Assembly: GCF_050624435.1 (NCBI RefSeq)
Contig: NC_134540.1
Location: 27,714,001 to 27,778,000, forward strand
Direction of reading: 5' to 3'
DNA length: 64,000 bases
Source of the DNA: Tenrec ecaudatus
Lineage: Eukaryota > Chordata > Mammalia > Afrosoricida > Tenrecidae
Position numbers and translations under genes: made by a program. Positions 47,705-58,745 of the stretch are shown one piece after another (position 1 is the first letter of the stretch; each line of letters begins with the position of its first letter). The notes below the pieces were generated by a model. The model did no database searches, was not told the origin of the DNA, and saw only the letters and a program-made list of their open reading frames with translations.

Positions 47705-47857
47705 CTCTTTGAGATGAACGAATTCAGTATCTGCAACAATGGATTGTAATTTATAAATGATTGTGAGGATGGCCCAGAATAGGTCTGCACTTCCTTTGAT
47801 TGCACATTGCCTTAGTAAGAGTTGGATTGGCTAGATGACATCTAACAAGTGTGTTAG
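47705..47857 (+). repeat. RTE LINE 3' tail fragment
   Basis: GATGAACGAATTCAGTATCT, GCAACAATGGATTG, GATTGTGAGGATGGCCCAGA and GATGACATCTAACAAG match the RTE 3' end. Confidence 0.65.
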
Positions 47858-48840
47858 AAAATTGCGTGTTGTTACACTTAATTATTGCCTTTCTAACTTA
47901 TACACATTTATGAACTGCAAATCACCTCAAATTTTTATCTACAATAAATGCAAAATGTCTTGTAAATTCTCAAGAATTCTTAGTACTATTAGATGTGTAA
48001 GAGTTGAAACATATCCCTACATTGTCAACTGTTAGTCTAATGAGAATAAATCATGACATCATTAAGTACAAATAATACCGTAGAGCACTATTATCATTTT
48101 GGAATGATAGTAATACAATGTGTTTTAATGATCTAATTGCTAGAAATTCAGAAGTATGATTCTTGGATAATTTATATTTAATTTTATTGGAATGCTTGCG
48201 TTTGCCATTAGCATTTTGCTACTTTAGAAAATGTTACAATTTGCTGCATGCTGGCAAAACAATATTTCTAATTCTACATCAGACTAGACCATAATTTCAG
48301 GAGATTGGTAAGACAATATGATTGCATTAATATTTGGGCCATGTTTTATAAATCTATAATAGGCAATAAAAGTTCATACTGGTCATATTTTGTGGTTCAA
48401 TTTTGTCACTTTCCAATAAAAAAACTTATGAAAATTATAATACATATCTAGATTTTAATTTTTTCTTCAGTAAAACTGCTTCGTTATTAAAGTGAAAGCT
48501 AGGATTAATTAATATGTTGTGTGTAAAGTGATTAGTATATTGTCTAACATATGATAAGCTTAAGTACTGTTGATTCCATTTGAAAAATACTATTCCAAAT
48601 ATTTGAAACTGACAAGGATAAATAACATACTATTTAGGAACAAGTTGAAAATAGAGATGGTGCTTTAAATTATAAGCACCATATACTGGTGCTTTAAGTT
48701 TTAAACTTCTTCCAAATTCACCACTAACAAACGGGGCCTTTTAGTGCACTCCTAGCCAAAATAAACACACCAGTTTTTCACAAGAATAAAAACAAATGTT
48801 TCACAGCCAGAAATTTGGGATTTATTTTCATTCAGCTACT
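47858..48840. other. Unassigned AT-rich DNA
   Basis: About 1 kb without a gene or recognised repeat, just before the minisatellite. Confidence 0.3.
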
Positions 48841-49163
48841 TCCTCAAAATGTGAAGGACCACTGCGGCCTACGCAAGAAGCACGTCCATTGTTTCCTCAA
48901 AATGTGAAGCACCACTGCCGCCTACGCAAGAAGCACGTCCATTGTTTCCTCAAAATGTGAAGCACCACTGCCACCTACGCAAGAAAGCACGTCCATTGTT
49001 TCCTCAAAATGTGAAACACCACTGCCGTCTACGCAAGAGAGCACATCCATTGTTTCCTCAAAATGTGAAACACCACTGCCGTCTACGCAAGAGAGCACAT
49101 CCATTGTTTCCTCAAAATGTGAAGCACCACTGCCGCCTACGCAAGAGAGCCACGTCCATTGTT
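48841..49163. repeat. Minisatellite, six units of 53-54 bp
   Basis: The motif TCCTCAAAATGTGAAG starts at 48841, 48894, 48947, 49001, 49055 and 49109. The first two spacings are 53 bp and the next three are 54 bp. Units 4 and 5 share private changes (GTCTACGCAAGAGAGCACAT). Because 54 is a multiple of three, both strands stay open across several units (plus 48942-49286, minus 48922-49167), giving a repeated peptide. This is most likely a by-product rather than a gene. Confidence 0.95.
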
Positions 49164-50934
49164 TCAATCTCTGCTCTAAGTCCGCTTGACCACCATGAGA
49201 TCTCTATCATAGCAGTCTTATATTCTATTGCAGTAATCCATAATCCAATCCACATATTAGAACGACTTCATTCTAATTTGATGTAATTTCTACATCAAAA
49301 TAATCAACTTAGAAATGTATAGGGTGTGGCATGCAGATTGATCTAAGAGCTCCTAAAATGAGTATCCTGTGAAGGGAGGACTAAGAATCAATGATACAGT
49401 GAATGAGTTCAGTGATTATAATTTAAACAAAACTGTTACATATATGCTACAAATAAGAATATAATTCTTAAATATCAAACTAGCTAAAGCACATTTTGGA
49501 AAACCAGTATATATTCTAATAAAATATACCTAACAAAGAAGCTAAACCAAGTAGTCTATCAAAATATACATAACAATGAAATTAGAACAATCAGTAAATA
49601 TTTAACATTTATGGCAATATCTTCCCAAATATAATTGAAATTTTAAGAAGTAATACTTCAGCAGAGTATTTTGTTTTCAGACTTAAACATGTTTAAGCAT
49701 GTGCTAAAGCATAGGAAAAGAAGCTATTTGATAATTTGATGAATGAACCAATACTTTTTTTATCCAATTGGCATAACCAATGGCTTTAATACCAACAGCC
49801 ATTCTACATATCATTTAAGTGTATAGAAAGGTATACTTTATAGACACTTTTCCATTTAATATCTTATGTAATATTCACAGATTTCCAGCAGTTCAAAGGC
49901 ATCCAGGATGTTGAAGAATTCCTAGATACTGATTATAAGAGGACTGTGGGAGAACTCTCCCCTTTTATTCAATAGCAAATATACATATATATGTATATAT
50001 AAATGAACTTTAAGATATACTCAATTTATATGAAAGTTCTAGCCACAATTCTTTATGTGATATCTTATTGTTCTTGTCGCTATGCCTGTGGCTATGATGT
50101 CATTTTTCAGGGAGTTCTTTATTGCAGGATTAATGGGGGCTTACATTTTGACATCAGAAGGTGATGTTTTCTCGGGGCATCTTTAAACTATACTTTAGTA
50201 GCAGGTGTGACTTAAGGCATCATCCTTCATTTCGATGGGGTTGTGGTCTGCTCAAGGACAAACTACACCTCCATCAAAGCCATTCTTCATTCTAAGAAAG
50301 TCACTCTATGGAACTGGCATGTTCTCAATAGACTTGAGACTTTGGAAAGGATACCCAGCTTCTGTCCGGAATGGTGGAGGTTGTCGAGACCAGATGTGCC
50401 AGTAATTGTGGCGCAGAGTCTCAGAAGAACAGCACCAAGCACCAAATGGTTTTTCTCATCTGGCCTGAGACAACAGGATAGTACAACTGGTGAGCTGGCT
50501 TCCTGGCCCACAGAGAAAAACGCCAAAGGACTATGTGGCAGAGAATCTGAAGGACCAAAGAGATAAATGGCTTCTGGCTGAGGACAGGTTACTGAGGAGC
50601 AACAACGAAATCCTTACTGTGTCCAGATCCTGATTGGTGGTAAGCTCTTAAATTCCCTAACAATCCCCTGAACTGTGAGCCTTGCCTGTGAACCTTGTGT
50701 TACCATTGGAATAAATTATCAAAGCCAGCATAGAAGTAGAGTAATCTGGGAAGAATAGAGGGTGTCAGAATTGGACAAAGAAGGAGGAAGGGTGAAGCCA
50801 TATTTGACACCTCTTGACAATGGGGAAGCCTTAGTGTAGAAACATCCAAGTGTAGAAACACCCAGTGTGCCAGTAGTGGTTTGTGTGGTGCTCTGATGCC
50901 GAACATGTTCTTGTGGAGAATCCAAACCAAGATG
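49164..50934. other. Unassigned DNA, AT-rich then GC-richer
   Basis: 49164-50090 is AT-rich and featureless. 50100-50930 is GC-richer and transcript-like, with open frames on both strands (50243-50566 plus; 50287-50526 minus), but it matches no family I know. It may be an LTR or an old retrocopy. Confidence 0.3.
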
Positions 50935-51065
50935 GCTTAGGAAGAAATGCCTATTGATTTGATTTTGAAGATCAACCTATAAAAACTTGGATCACAGAAA
51001 TCCCAACAGCAACCTTATGGAAATGGCAAAGGGTAAGGCAACATGTAGCTGGGAATCAACCTGAT
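50935..51065 (+). repeat. Possible AfroSINE fragment
   Basis: GAAGAAATGCCTATTGATTT, GAAGATCAACCTATAAAAAC and GGATCACAGAAATCC recall the second AfroSINE form. Weak. Confidence 0.35.
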
Positions 51066-51411
51066 GGCAGATAAAAAGAACATCAAATGATAATGAGATC
51101 TTTAATCCTAAAATAATAACCTATATTAAACTGGGAAAATATATAAATACATGTTGATGGTTTAAAATTGAATGTCAATAATAAGACATTGTTTTCTTCA
51201 TCATTGTCATCACTTTCAAATTAATCGTTGTTCTAATCTTTCAGTTTTTCAAAACAAATTAATCTCCTAAGTATTTTGATACGATTTTGTAAAAATGTAG
51301 TTAAGTATTATTAACTCCTTCATCCCCATACACTTACATCACTGACAATTTTAGAACTGAAATTCAGAGTAGCGGACAACATATTTTATGCAGTTTAATT
51401 CTGTCAATTTT
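51066..51411. other. Unassigned AT-rich spacer
   Basis: No feature recognised. Confidence 0.3.
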
Positions 51412-51419
51412 ACTCACCT

Positions 51420-52281
51420 GTGACAGTCAGGTTTTTGGCCAAAGAGGCCCAAAGGAACATGTGGGTGGAGTTTAATCAGGTCACGGCTTGATTGGAGGGT
51501 AAAGAGATAAACAGTTCTGCAAACCCCGCCCAATTCTCTCCCCCCACCACCCCACCCCTGCCTGTGATTGATCCCCAGGCCCCTGCTTGAGCTAGTTCTT
51601 TGCCTCAACATTGTGCTGCACTATTTTTGGGCCAAGACGAGTGGATCGTGTAGCTCAGTGGTTCCCAACCTTCCTAGTGCCACAACCTATTATTACAGTT
51701 CCTCGTGTTGGGGTGACACGCCCAACCATAAAATTATTTTCATTGCTACTTCCTAACTGTAGTTTTGCTGTTATTATGAATTGGGCGACCCCTGTGGAAA
51801 GGTTCATCCCCCGAAGAGGTCGCGACCCACAGATTGAGAACCGCTGAGGTAGCCAGAGCTTGAGACTCCTTAGAGACATGCTTCTTCACGTTGCTGCCAT
51901 GCACGTCACTTGAGATTGAGTCTGGTGGAGCGTCACCGTGTATTGCTTGCATTCCAGATCTCATCAGTGCCTGCTGTCCTAAGCTCCCCTGCTACTGACT
52001 GTTGCTGACCCACCCTGCTTTTTGGTGCATGTGGGCAGAGTCTGCCTGTGCTACCTGAGGGAACACTCCACTCTGCTTCCTTAGCGTTGGACTGGCATTC
52101 CACGGGAGTTGAGAAACTCTCCATATATTAACTTTTTCACAGAAGTGAGTTGAACTTAGCACTCTGCACTGTTCGGTGAGCTAATTATCTGTAATATTCC
52201 ATCTCACGGTATAAACTGATCCTTTTTATATGCAGTCCTACGTGTCCTGGTTTTGTTTCTCTAGAGAACCCTGCCGAACAC
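51420..52281 (+). mobile_element. LTR-like fossil (ERVL/MLT2-like) carrying a SPIN-like insertion
   Basis: Fossil element with MLT2-like end text (GGTTTTGTTTCTCTAGAGAA, then CCGAACACA). The 8-mer ACTCACCT occurs at 51412-51419 and again at 52282-52289, and may be a target-site duplication. Eight bases is longer than the 5 usual for ERVL, so the family call is tentative. The hAT-like element at 51656-51846 lies inside it. Confidence 0.5.
51656..51846 (+). mobile_element. SPIN-like hAT non-autonomous DNA transposon
   Basis: The 191-bp element has terminal inverted repeats CAGTGGTTCCCAACC and, reversed, CAGCGGTTCTCAATC (12 of 15 identical). The right end reads GGGCGACCCCTGTGG, then GGTCGCGACCCACAG. 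The left end has TAAAATTATTTTCATTGCTA and CTGTAGTTTTGCTG. These match the ends of SPIN/URR1-type hAT elements. The flanking 8-mers GTGTAGCT and AGGTAGCC agree at 5 of 8 positions, a worn hAT duplication. It carries no transposase. Confidence 0.8.
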
Positions 52282-52289
52282 ACTCACCT

Positions 52290-53132
52290 CACTGCCATCA
52301 AATAAATTCCAACTCAGAACACAGGGCAGAATTGTCTGTGTGGATTTCCAAGACGACATCTCTTTACTCTCCTCTTTTTACCAGTATATTAAATAAGTTT
52401 TTTCAATTTGTTTTTGTCTTACTAAAATTATTAGAAAATCCAGTTTTTTGTGTCAGTTTTTGAATAATCATATTATATAAAACACAATGCCAGTGAAGTA
52501 CGTACAATCATACTGTGTGATGCTGTTTGTGGCATTTTAATGCAAATACTCTCAAAGAGCTAAAGAAAACAGGTGCCCTTATCATAGGAGTAATAAACAG
52601 ATAAATATACATAATTATACAGATTAAATTTCAATTAAGTCTAAATTTCTCTAATTGCCACAAACCTTCTCAAGTTTCTAGTGACATGAAAGAAGATCAA
52701 AGTAACTGAAGATAATTGAATTCAGGGAGTTTTACATAAAGTACAACATTCTAGAAGTATGACATATTCAAGAACATATATCAATTGCTTTTGACTTTTC
52801 TTACAGTTATTGCAACTTGAATTTTAAATTCAAGAAAGTGTATTTGTATATCAAAAATAAATTTGCTTCTTTAAAATATGTGAAATAAGTTGGCCATGTA
52901 ATCGTAAAAATAAAGGTGTTGTAAATGTCAATTGTGATCTTATCTTACAGGACAAGATCTTCTGCTTGAGATGAATATTACCACTGTAGAACACCAATGG
53001 GAGTTTCTCACATTTTATATTGTCAATAAAAAGATAACACTACAAAACATCTTTAAAAATGAAAGGCACATTGATTCCATGTATAAAGTATTGAAAACTT
53101 AATTTCCATTTTCTAATTTTTCCAGTATTCTG
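52290..53132. other. Unassigned AT-rich DNA
   Basis: No gene or repeat recognised. Confidence 0.3.
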
Positions 53133-53775
53133 TGGCACAGTGGGTTAGCATCCGTGCGGCAAACTCAAACATCAGCAATTTTAAATAACAAAGTGTTAGG
53201 TAGTTTAGCTGAGGGACTGGGACATCCTTTATGCATACTCAGAAGTCTGAGCTACCAGCCAAGAAAGAGTGATACAGTGTGCATGCTCAGAGGTTATGGC
53301 TTCCAGCCAAGAAGGGGAGGTACACCTGGGTAGGCGCTGCAGCTAGATTGGCCTACCTAGGCCAGGTAAATTCAATTCAGCCAATGGGGTTGACCAGGGT
53401 CAACCACCATGCCTCTGGCGGAATGATTGAAAAGGCAGGAGTCCATAGCCGGCCTGGTGACTTTCTGAGCAGCTTCTAGGCAGGCTGCACAGGGTGCGGG
53501 GCCCTGAGGGTGCCTGTGTAAACCTGAAACTTCTTCTAACTCTCATAAAACTCACTGGGATCACAAAGCAGGCTTCAGCTTGAATTCTTTCTCACACGGA
53601 GCCAAGAACTAAGGTATATCTCTCCCCTTAGAGATCTAACAAAACCACTGTCCTTGGGATAAAGATCGGTCTTTCTGCTCCCTTAAGGATGTACAGCTTC
53701 AGAACTGCCCTTAGAGAGAATTCTATCGTATCCTATAGAGTCACTATATGACTGAATGCCAGTGGATTTGTTTTC
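53133..53775 (+). repeat. AfroSINE split by a solo LTR
   Basis: The head is at 53133-53193 (CTGTGGCACAGTGGGTTAGC) and the body resumes at 53642 (CCTTGGGATAAAGATCGG, then GTATCCTATAGAGTCACTAT). The LTR at 53194-53641 lies between them, so the SINE is older than the LTR. Confidence 0.8.
53194..53641 (+). mobile_element. Solo LTR fossil (ERV1-like) inside an AfroSINE
   Basis: A 448-bp LTR fossil with perfect 6-bp inverted ends, TGTTAG and CTAACA. Flanking AAAG and AAAC suggest a 4-bp duplication with one difference. The end region TTGAATTCTTTCTCACACGG resembles the U5 of gammaretrovirus-like (ERV1) LTRs. No internal region remains. Confidence 0.65.
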
Positions 53776-53914
53776 TTTAAAAAGTTAGATGGTAGACAGA
53801 TAGTAGATGATTGATGATGATAAAAAGAAAAGAAAAAAGCTTTTATCAGAGTGGCTTCTGAAAGGATCTGCTGGGCCACTTAACTTCATCACAGTGAAGT
53901 CAGCTAAGAAGGTT

Positions 53915-54085
53915 GAGACCAAACTGAAACTCACTGCCACTGAGATGATGCGGACTCGCAGAGACCATATAGAACAAGGTAGAACCATTGCCGGGAGTTT
54001 CCCAGAATAACTGCTCAGAGACAAACTGTCAACTTGCTGATTTCAAACCACTGGCCTTGTGGATCACAGCCTAACCCTGGAGGCT
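53915..54085 (-). repeat. AfroSINE
   Basis: The plus strand reads AAACTCACTGCCACTGAGAT, GCAGAGACCATATAGAACAA, then TTGCTGATTTCAAACCACTG and GTGGATCACAGCC, which is the reverse orientation of AfroSINE. Confidence 0.7.
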
Positions 54086-54179
54086 AATCTATGCCAAGAA
54101 AGTTAGGGTGAGTGCGATTTTGAAATTCCAAAGGGGTAATCCTGATGGGTTTTCTAAAACGATATAGGACAATAGCAAG

Positions 54180-54620
54180 CTTGTTGTGAACAGGTTTTGC
54201 AATCAATGAAAACCTGCACTGGTGAGAAAAAGGCAAGGACGTTTGTGTCTAGATGTTTGTTTTCCATCACGGAAATGGATCTGCTCATTCTGCAAACGTG
54301 ATAAGGGTCATCCTAAGAGATTTTCATGGAGAAACCTTACTTCATCCATTCATGATCTTGCTCTGTCAGACTTAATTTTGGTTCCAAAGTCAAAAGTATA
54401 TTTACAAGGCATGCTGTTTGAGTTCTGCAGGGATGCCAAAACTATCATTTGGATGTGGTATAAGTTAAAGCATGCAGAGTTTTATGTTTTGTTTTGTTTT
54501 AAGGAAGAGTTAGAGAGATAGAAACCCTCCTTTAAAATGGTAGCAATCCAAATGGGTGATACGTTTACAAACATTCACTTCATATTTTGTTTAATAAAGG
54601 TTTTTATGATTGTTTAGCAA
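54180..54620 (+). repeat. mariner-type transposase relic
   Basis: Pieces of a mariner transposase catalytic region on the plus strand: text like GSAHSANVIRVIL near 54273, then SIHDLALSDLILVPKSK at about 54345-54400, which corresponds to the family's SPDLAP-D-FLFPKLK motif with the third catalytic aspartate. The frame changes between the pieces, and the copy is broken. It is a second mariner besides the one near 38 kb. Confidence 0.65.
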
Positions 54621-55182
54621 AACTTCTTGACATGGCATTATATTTAATTTTGAAACTATCATAGTTATATGATTCCACACTCTCTTATTCAAGTTATTCT
54701 AGGAGTACGTAGTTTCTGTTCTGCTGTACCTTTTTACAAAAACACTATTAAGGTCATTGTACTTATTATTTTTAAAGCAACTTTTAAAATATATGCCATG
54801 TTTATGCACTTTGATAATATTATAATTGTATTTGCATTGGGGAGGAAACTGTGGCTAATTGAAAGGTTACTTTTTATATTCAATTTGATTGTAACAGAAT
54901 ATAAGAGTTAACGTGAATAATCAAAGCATATTGCCTTGAGAATGAATATCATTGATTTGAATATAAATATCTATACACTTTGGTATCATAATATTCTTTT
55001 ATGAAAAAAATTTAAGAAGGGGTATGCTGCAATATTTGAATGTAGACAATAGTTTCATTCTCTATTTAAGATTCTGTAATGGAAAAAGTATTATGTTGAA
55101 TTATATATATGGCATATGATATTCTATGATCTAAACAATAAGACGTCATCTTCAGTGGCCATTTATATATCGGTTTGTTGTA
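54621..55182. other. Unassigned AT-rich DNA
   Basis: No feature recognised. Confidence 0.3.
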
Positions 55183-58165
55183 CTGTGGTGCCTTGTATGT
55201 TTCTGTCATTCTGGAAGCTGTGTCACTAGGTTTCCAATATGAGAAGGGTCATCCTTTTTGGACAGGTTTCAGTGGCGTTCTCAGATTAAGTCAAATTAGG
55301 AAACAGAACCTGGTGATGTACTCCTGGGAAAAAAGATTGTTGCTATTGTTTGGTGCTGTCCAGTAAGTCCCCACGCATAGGTCCTGACGGGCAACAGAAG
55401 TAAGCACTGCCCAGTGCCGAGCCATGCTCCTCATTGTTCCTATGTGTGAGCCATTGTGTCAGTGCATCTCCTGGAGGGCCTGCCTTCTTTTCAGTGTCCT
55501 CCACTTTACTCAGCATGATGGTTTCTCTTGGTAACACGCCAAAAGTAAGTGAGACAAAACCTCTTATCCTTACCTCTAAAAGCATTCTGGCTGTACTTCT
55601 CCCAAGGTAGATATTATTTGTCCTTTGGGCAGTCCATGGTACTTGCCATAGTCTCGATCCACAGGAGTTCAAATGCATTTTTGCATTTTCCTTTGGTCAT
55701 CTTTATTCAAGCCCCACTTTCAAATGCACATGAAGCTATTGAAAACACCATGGTTTGAGTTGGACATACGTTGATCTTCAAAGTAACTTCCTTTCTTTTC
55801 AAAAGGTTAAAGAGGTCTTGAACACTAGATTTACCTAATACAATGCTTCTTTTGTTCCTTGACTGCTGCTTCCATGAACATTACTTGTATGTGCAAGCAA
55901 AGTGAAATGTGTGACCTTTCCAATCTTTTAAAAAACTGCTACTTGTTTAAAATGTTATAGCAGAAGGCTTTTTGATATAATGATGAAAGTTGAATACCTC
56001 GGGTTGGAAGGGACTTATAACTTAATTTTGAAAAGGCCACATCCTCAAAGGAGCGTTGACTTTGACCAATATGACAGAATACAGCTTTTGTGAACTTCGT
56101 TTGTTGCTGTAGCTTGATGTAACGAAAAGAAACAGCTGTGAGCATCTATTAATCTGATAACATATGTTTGAAGTGTGAAGCATGGAAAATTGGTCATTAA
56201 AAGTATAAATTGGAGCACTTGATGATTGATTACTTCAGCTTATTGAGATGATCTTTGCCATATTGAGCTGGGAAATTACATACTTTACAGTGCTGGAATG
56301 GAAAACTGAAATGGGAACGTTTCATATTCACTGTCCAAATTACAATTCAGGAGCTAGCCTGAGATACAATACTTTCAGTCATTGGATACTATCAAAAACT
56401 AACATGGCAGACAGGTTAATATGACTATTGATCGAGTTTACTCACTGACCAATAATATCAAAGATGAATAAACTAATTATGGTTATAAATTTTGGGAATA
56501 TGACATTGATCAACCATATTATCACAATGGATTGATAACTACTCATGATTGTGATACAACTGTTGAGAACATAAAAGAAGGAATAGTAGTTGGAAAGTAT
56601 GACCTTTATGATAGAAATTATGCCTAATACAATTCAACAAGATCAAGACTTTATTCAAATAAAGTTTTTCAACAGCATAAACTATAACTACAGACACGAA
56701 CATTCCTGGAAGGAACACACAGAAGTCCATTTAGTTACTGTCTGAGAGAAGAGAGGTAGAAAAGCTCAGCAGCATCTTTCAGAACAAGGTCAGTGGTCAA
56801 CTGTGAAATGACAACCAAATTTATATATGCAAATTCAAATTCAAATTGAAGAAGAAAAAAATGTCTACAAGAGCCAAGGTTCAGCATTGAGTTTACACCG
56901 TCTAAATTTATAGATCTTCTCTTTAACACTAATAAATGATCATTAAGGGGGGGAAGAGAAATTGGAAACAAAACTATTTATCAGAAAAGACTCTGAAACT
57001 TGGTCTTAATTGAAAAGTAGTTACAAATGAAGAAATGTTAAAATAAAAGAATTACATGGACAACTGACTAAAAGATCCATATCCATCCTGTTCCAAAAGA
57101 ATGCTGATTATTATTGAGTCATATCATTAACATCACACACATACGTAGAATTTGAAGGAAATTATAAAATGATAGCAGTAGTGCATTTACAGGACTTCCG
57201 GAAAATTCAAGCTAGTTTCAGAAGAGAATATGAAAGCAAGGATGTCATTGTACATGTCAAATGAATCTTGGCCCAAAGCAGAGATTATGAGAAATATGTT
57301 TACTGGTGTTTTATTGACTGTGAAAAGACATTTAGCAGTAAGTGTTAGTTTTATTATAGCAACACCAGATAAGACAGGGTGGATTGTGACTAATGAGTTT
57401 CGTAACAAAGAATGGGAATTGCTGGCTACTTCATGGTACTCATGTGGAACTCGTGTGCATAGACTAAGATACAGTGGTTCAATCAGAACAAGGGGAGATT
57501 GCATGGTGTATAATCAGAACATGTGTGCATCAGAGTTGTATCCTTTCATTGTTACTATGAAATTAGTATGGTTCAGGATATACTCAGAGAAGTCAGAATG
57601 AATGAAGAAGAACATGCCATCAGAATTATGGGAAGACTAATTAACAAACACTATAGCATCGTTCATGCTATATGACTTCTGTCTAAAAGCGAAGGATGCC
57701 AGAACAGGTTGACCTTTGTTTCATTGGCCAAACAAAGGCATTTAGCACTCATTAAGGCAGTAGTCAGAAAATCAAAGTGCATATTACATTGTATAAATCT
57801 ATCACAAAAGCCCTTTTAAAGTGCTTACAAGTTAAAATGTCTCATTGACCTAAACTGTGGTATTTTCAACAGTCTCATATGCATGCGATACTTGGACAAT
57901 GAGAAATGAAAACCAAAAAATTGATGTATTTGAATAATGGAGTTGGCAGAGAATATTAAATATATCATGGATTCCCAGAAAAAATGAGCGCATTTATGTT
58001 AAAAACTGGTCAGAATGCTCTTGTCAAGTGAAGCTAGTGAGACTTTGTCTTGTATTATTAAGAGGTGCACATCCTTTTTAAAGAATGCATTGATTTAGTG
58101 GATGCAGAAATGGGCTCAAACATATGTGCTCTGCCAGACCAAGTGATGTTTTGTTCTTACTCAGG
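55183..58165 (+). repeat. RTE LINE, nearly full length, very worn
   Basis: It starts with RTE 5' text (TTCTGTCATTCTGGAAGCTG, then TTTTTGGACAGGTTTCAGTG). It resumes after an insertion at about 55935 with endonuclease-region text (GAAAAGAAACAGCTGTGAGC at about 56125; GGAAAGTATGACC near 56594). The linker and reverse transcriptase follow (ACATGGACAACTGACTAAAA at 57054; TTTACTGGTGTTTTATTGAC), and the C-terminal region ends near 58165. It is full of stops and gaps. Confidence 0.75.
55336..55915 (-). repeat. RTE LINE 3' part inserted into another RTE
   Basis: The minus-strand 3' end begins at 55336 (TTGGTGCTGTCCAGTAAGTC in plus reading) and runs through AGCATTCTGGCTGTACTTCT and CACCATGGTTTGAGTTGGAC. 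It is 5'-truncated and lies in the 5' region of the plus-strand RTE, so it is younger than its host copy. Confidence 0.75.
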
Positions 58166-58254
58166 ATTATTTTGAATCAGAAATGATGAGACACAAACTA
58201 AGTGACGTCTTCATAAAGAAATTTTTAAAAGTGGAGACATTATAGGAATTCTGG

Positions 58255-58745
58255 TAGTTACATAATCTCATGTCAACTTGAGGATATTAGGAGTGAAGTG
58301 GTGGAGTCTAGCCTGTCAATCAGGTCACAACCTTATGATGCCTCTTTGTGGGCATGGCCTTCTCACTAGGATTATGGGAACATCCTCTCTTCCTTCCTGT
58401 AGGCAGGCCACACGCTCTGCTTCATCTTCCTGATGAGAAGCCACATGGAGCCATGCTGCTCACAGACAGAGCCCTGGAGATGTGTCCACCACCACTGGAT
58501 TCAGAGGACTTTCTACCCACCTACTTGTGAGCTTCCTGCAGTCGGCATCATTGCATGTGCTGCACGAGTCTGAAGAGGAATTTATGGACTAGTATTGACA
58601 TATGTTGTAATATTAGACTTATGGACTTGATCTGGACTGGGCTGGGATATTTTCTAAATAGATAAGTACTCTTTAATATAAAGCTCTGTTTTACCCATGC
58701 ATGAATATCCCTGGATTTGTTTCTCGCATCATCTTGGACTGGCAC
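58255..58745 (+). mobile_element. Solo LTR fossil, ERVL-like family 1
   Basis: It shares all blocks with the copies at 23572 and 46426: GGTAGTTACATAATCTCATG start, TGTCAATCAGGTCACAACCT, GGGCATGGCCTTCTCAC, CGAGTCTGAAGAGGAATTTA, TGGACTTGATCTGGACTGGG, and a GATTTGTTTCTCGC end. No internal region. Confidence 0.65.

Noticed and set aside
48841-49163. CRISPR-like array
   Set aside because: The units are directly adjacent tandem copies without unique spacers, and the genome is mammalian.
48942-49286. Repeat-coded 114-residue protein
   Set aside because: The frame exists because the minisatellite unit is 54 bp. The opposite strand is open too, and there are no flanking coding signals.
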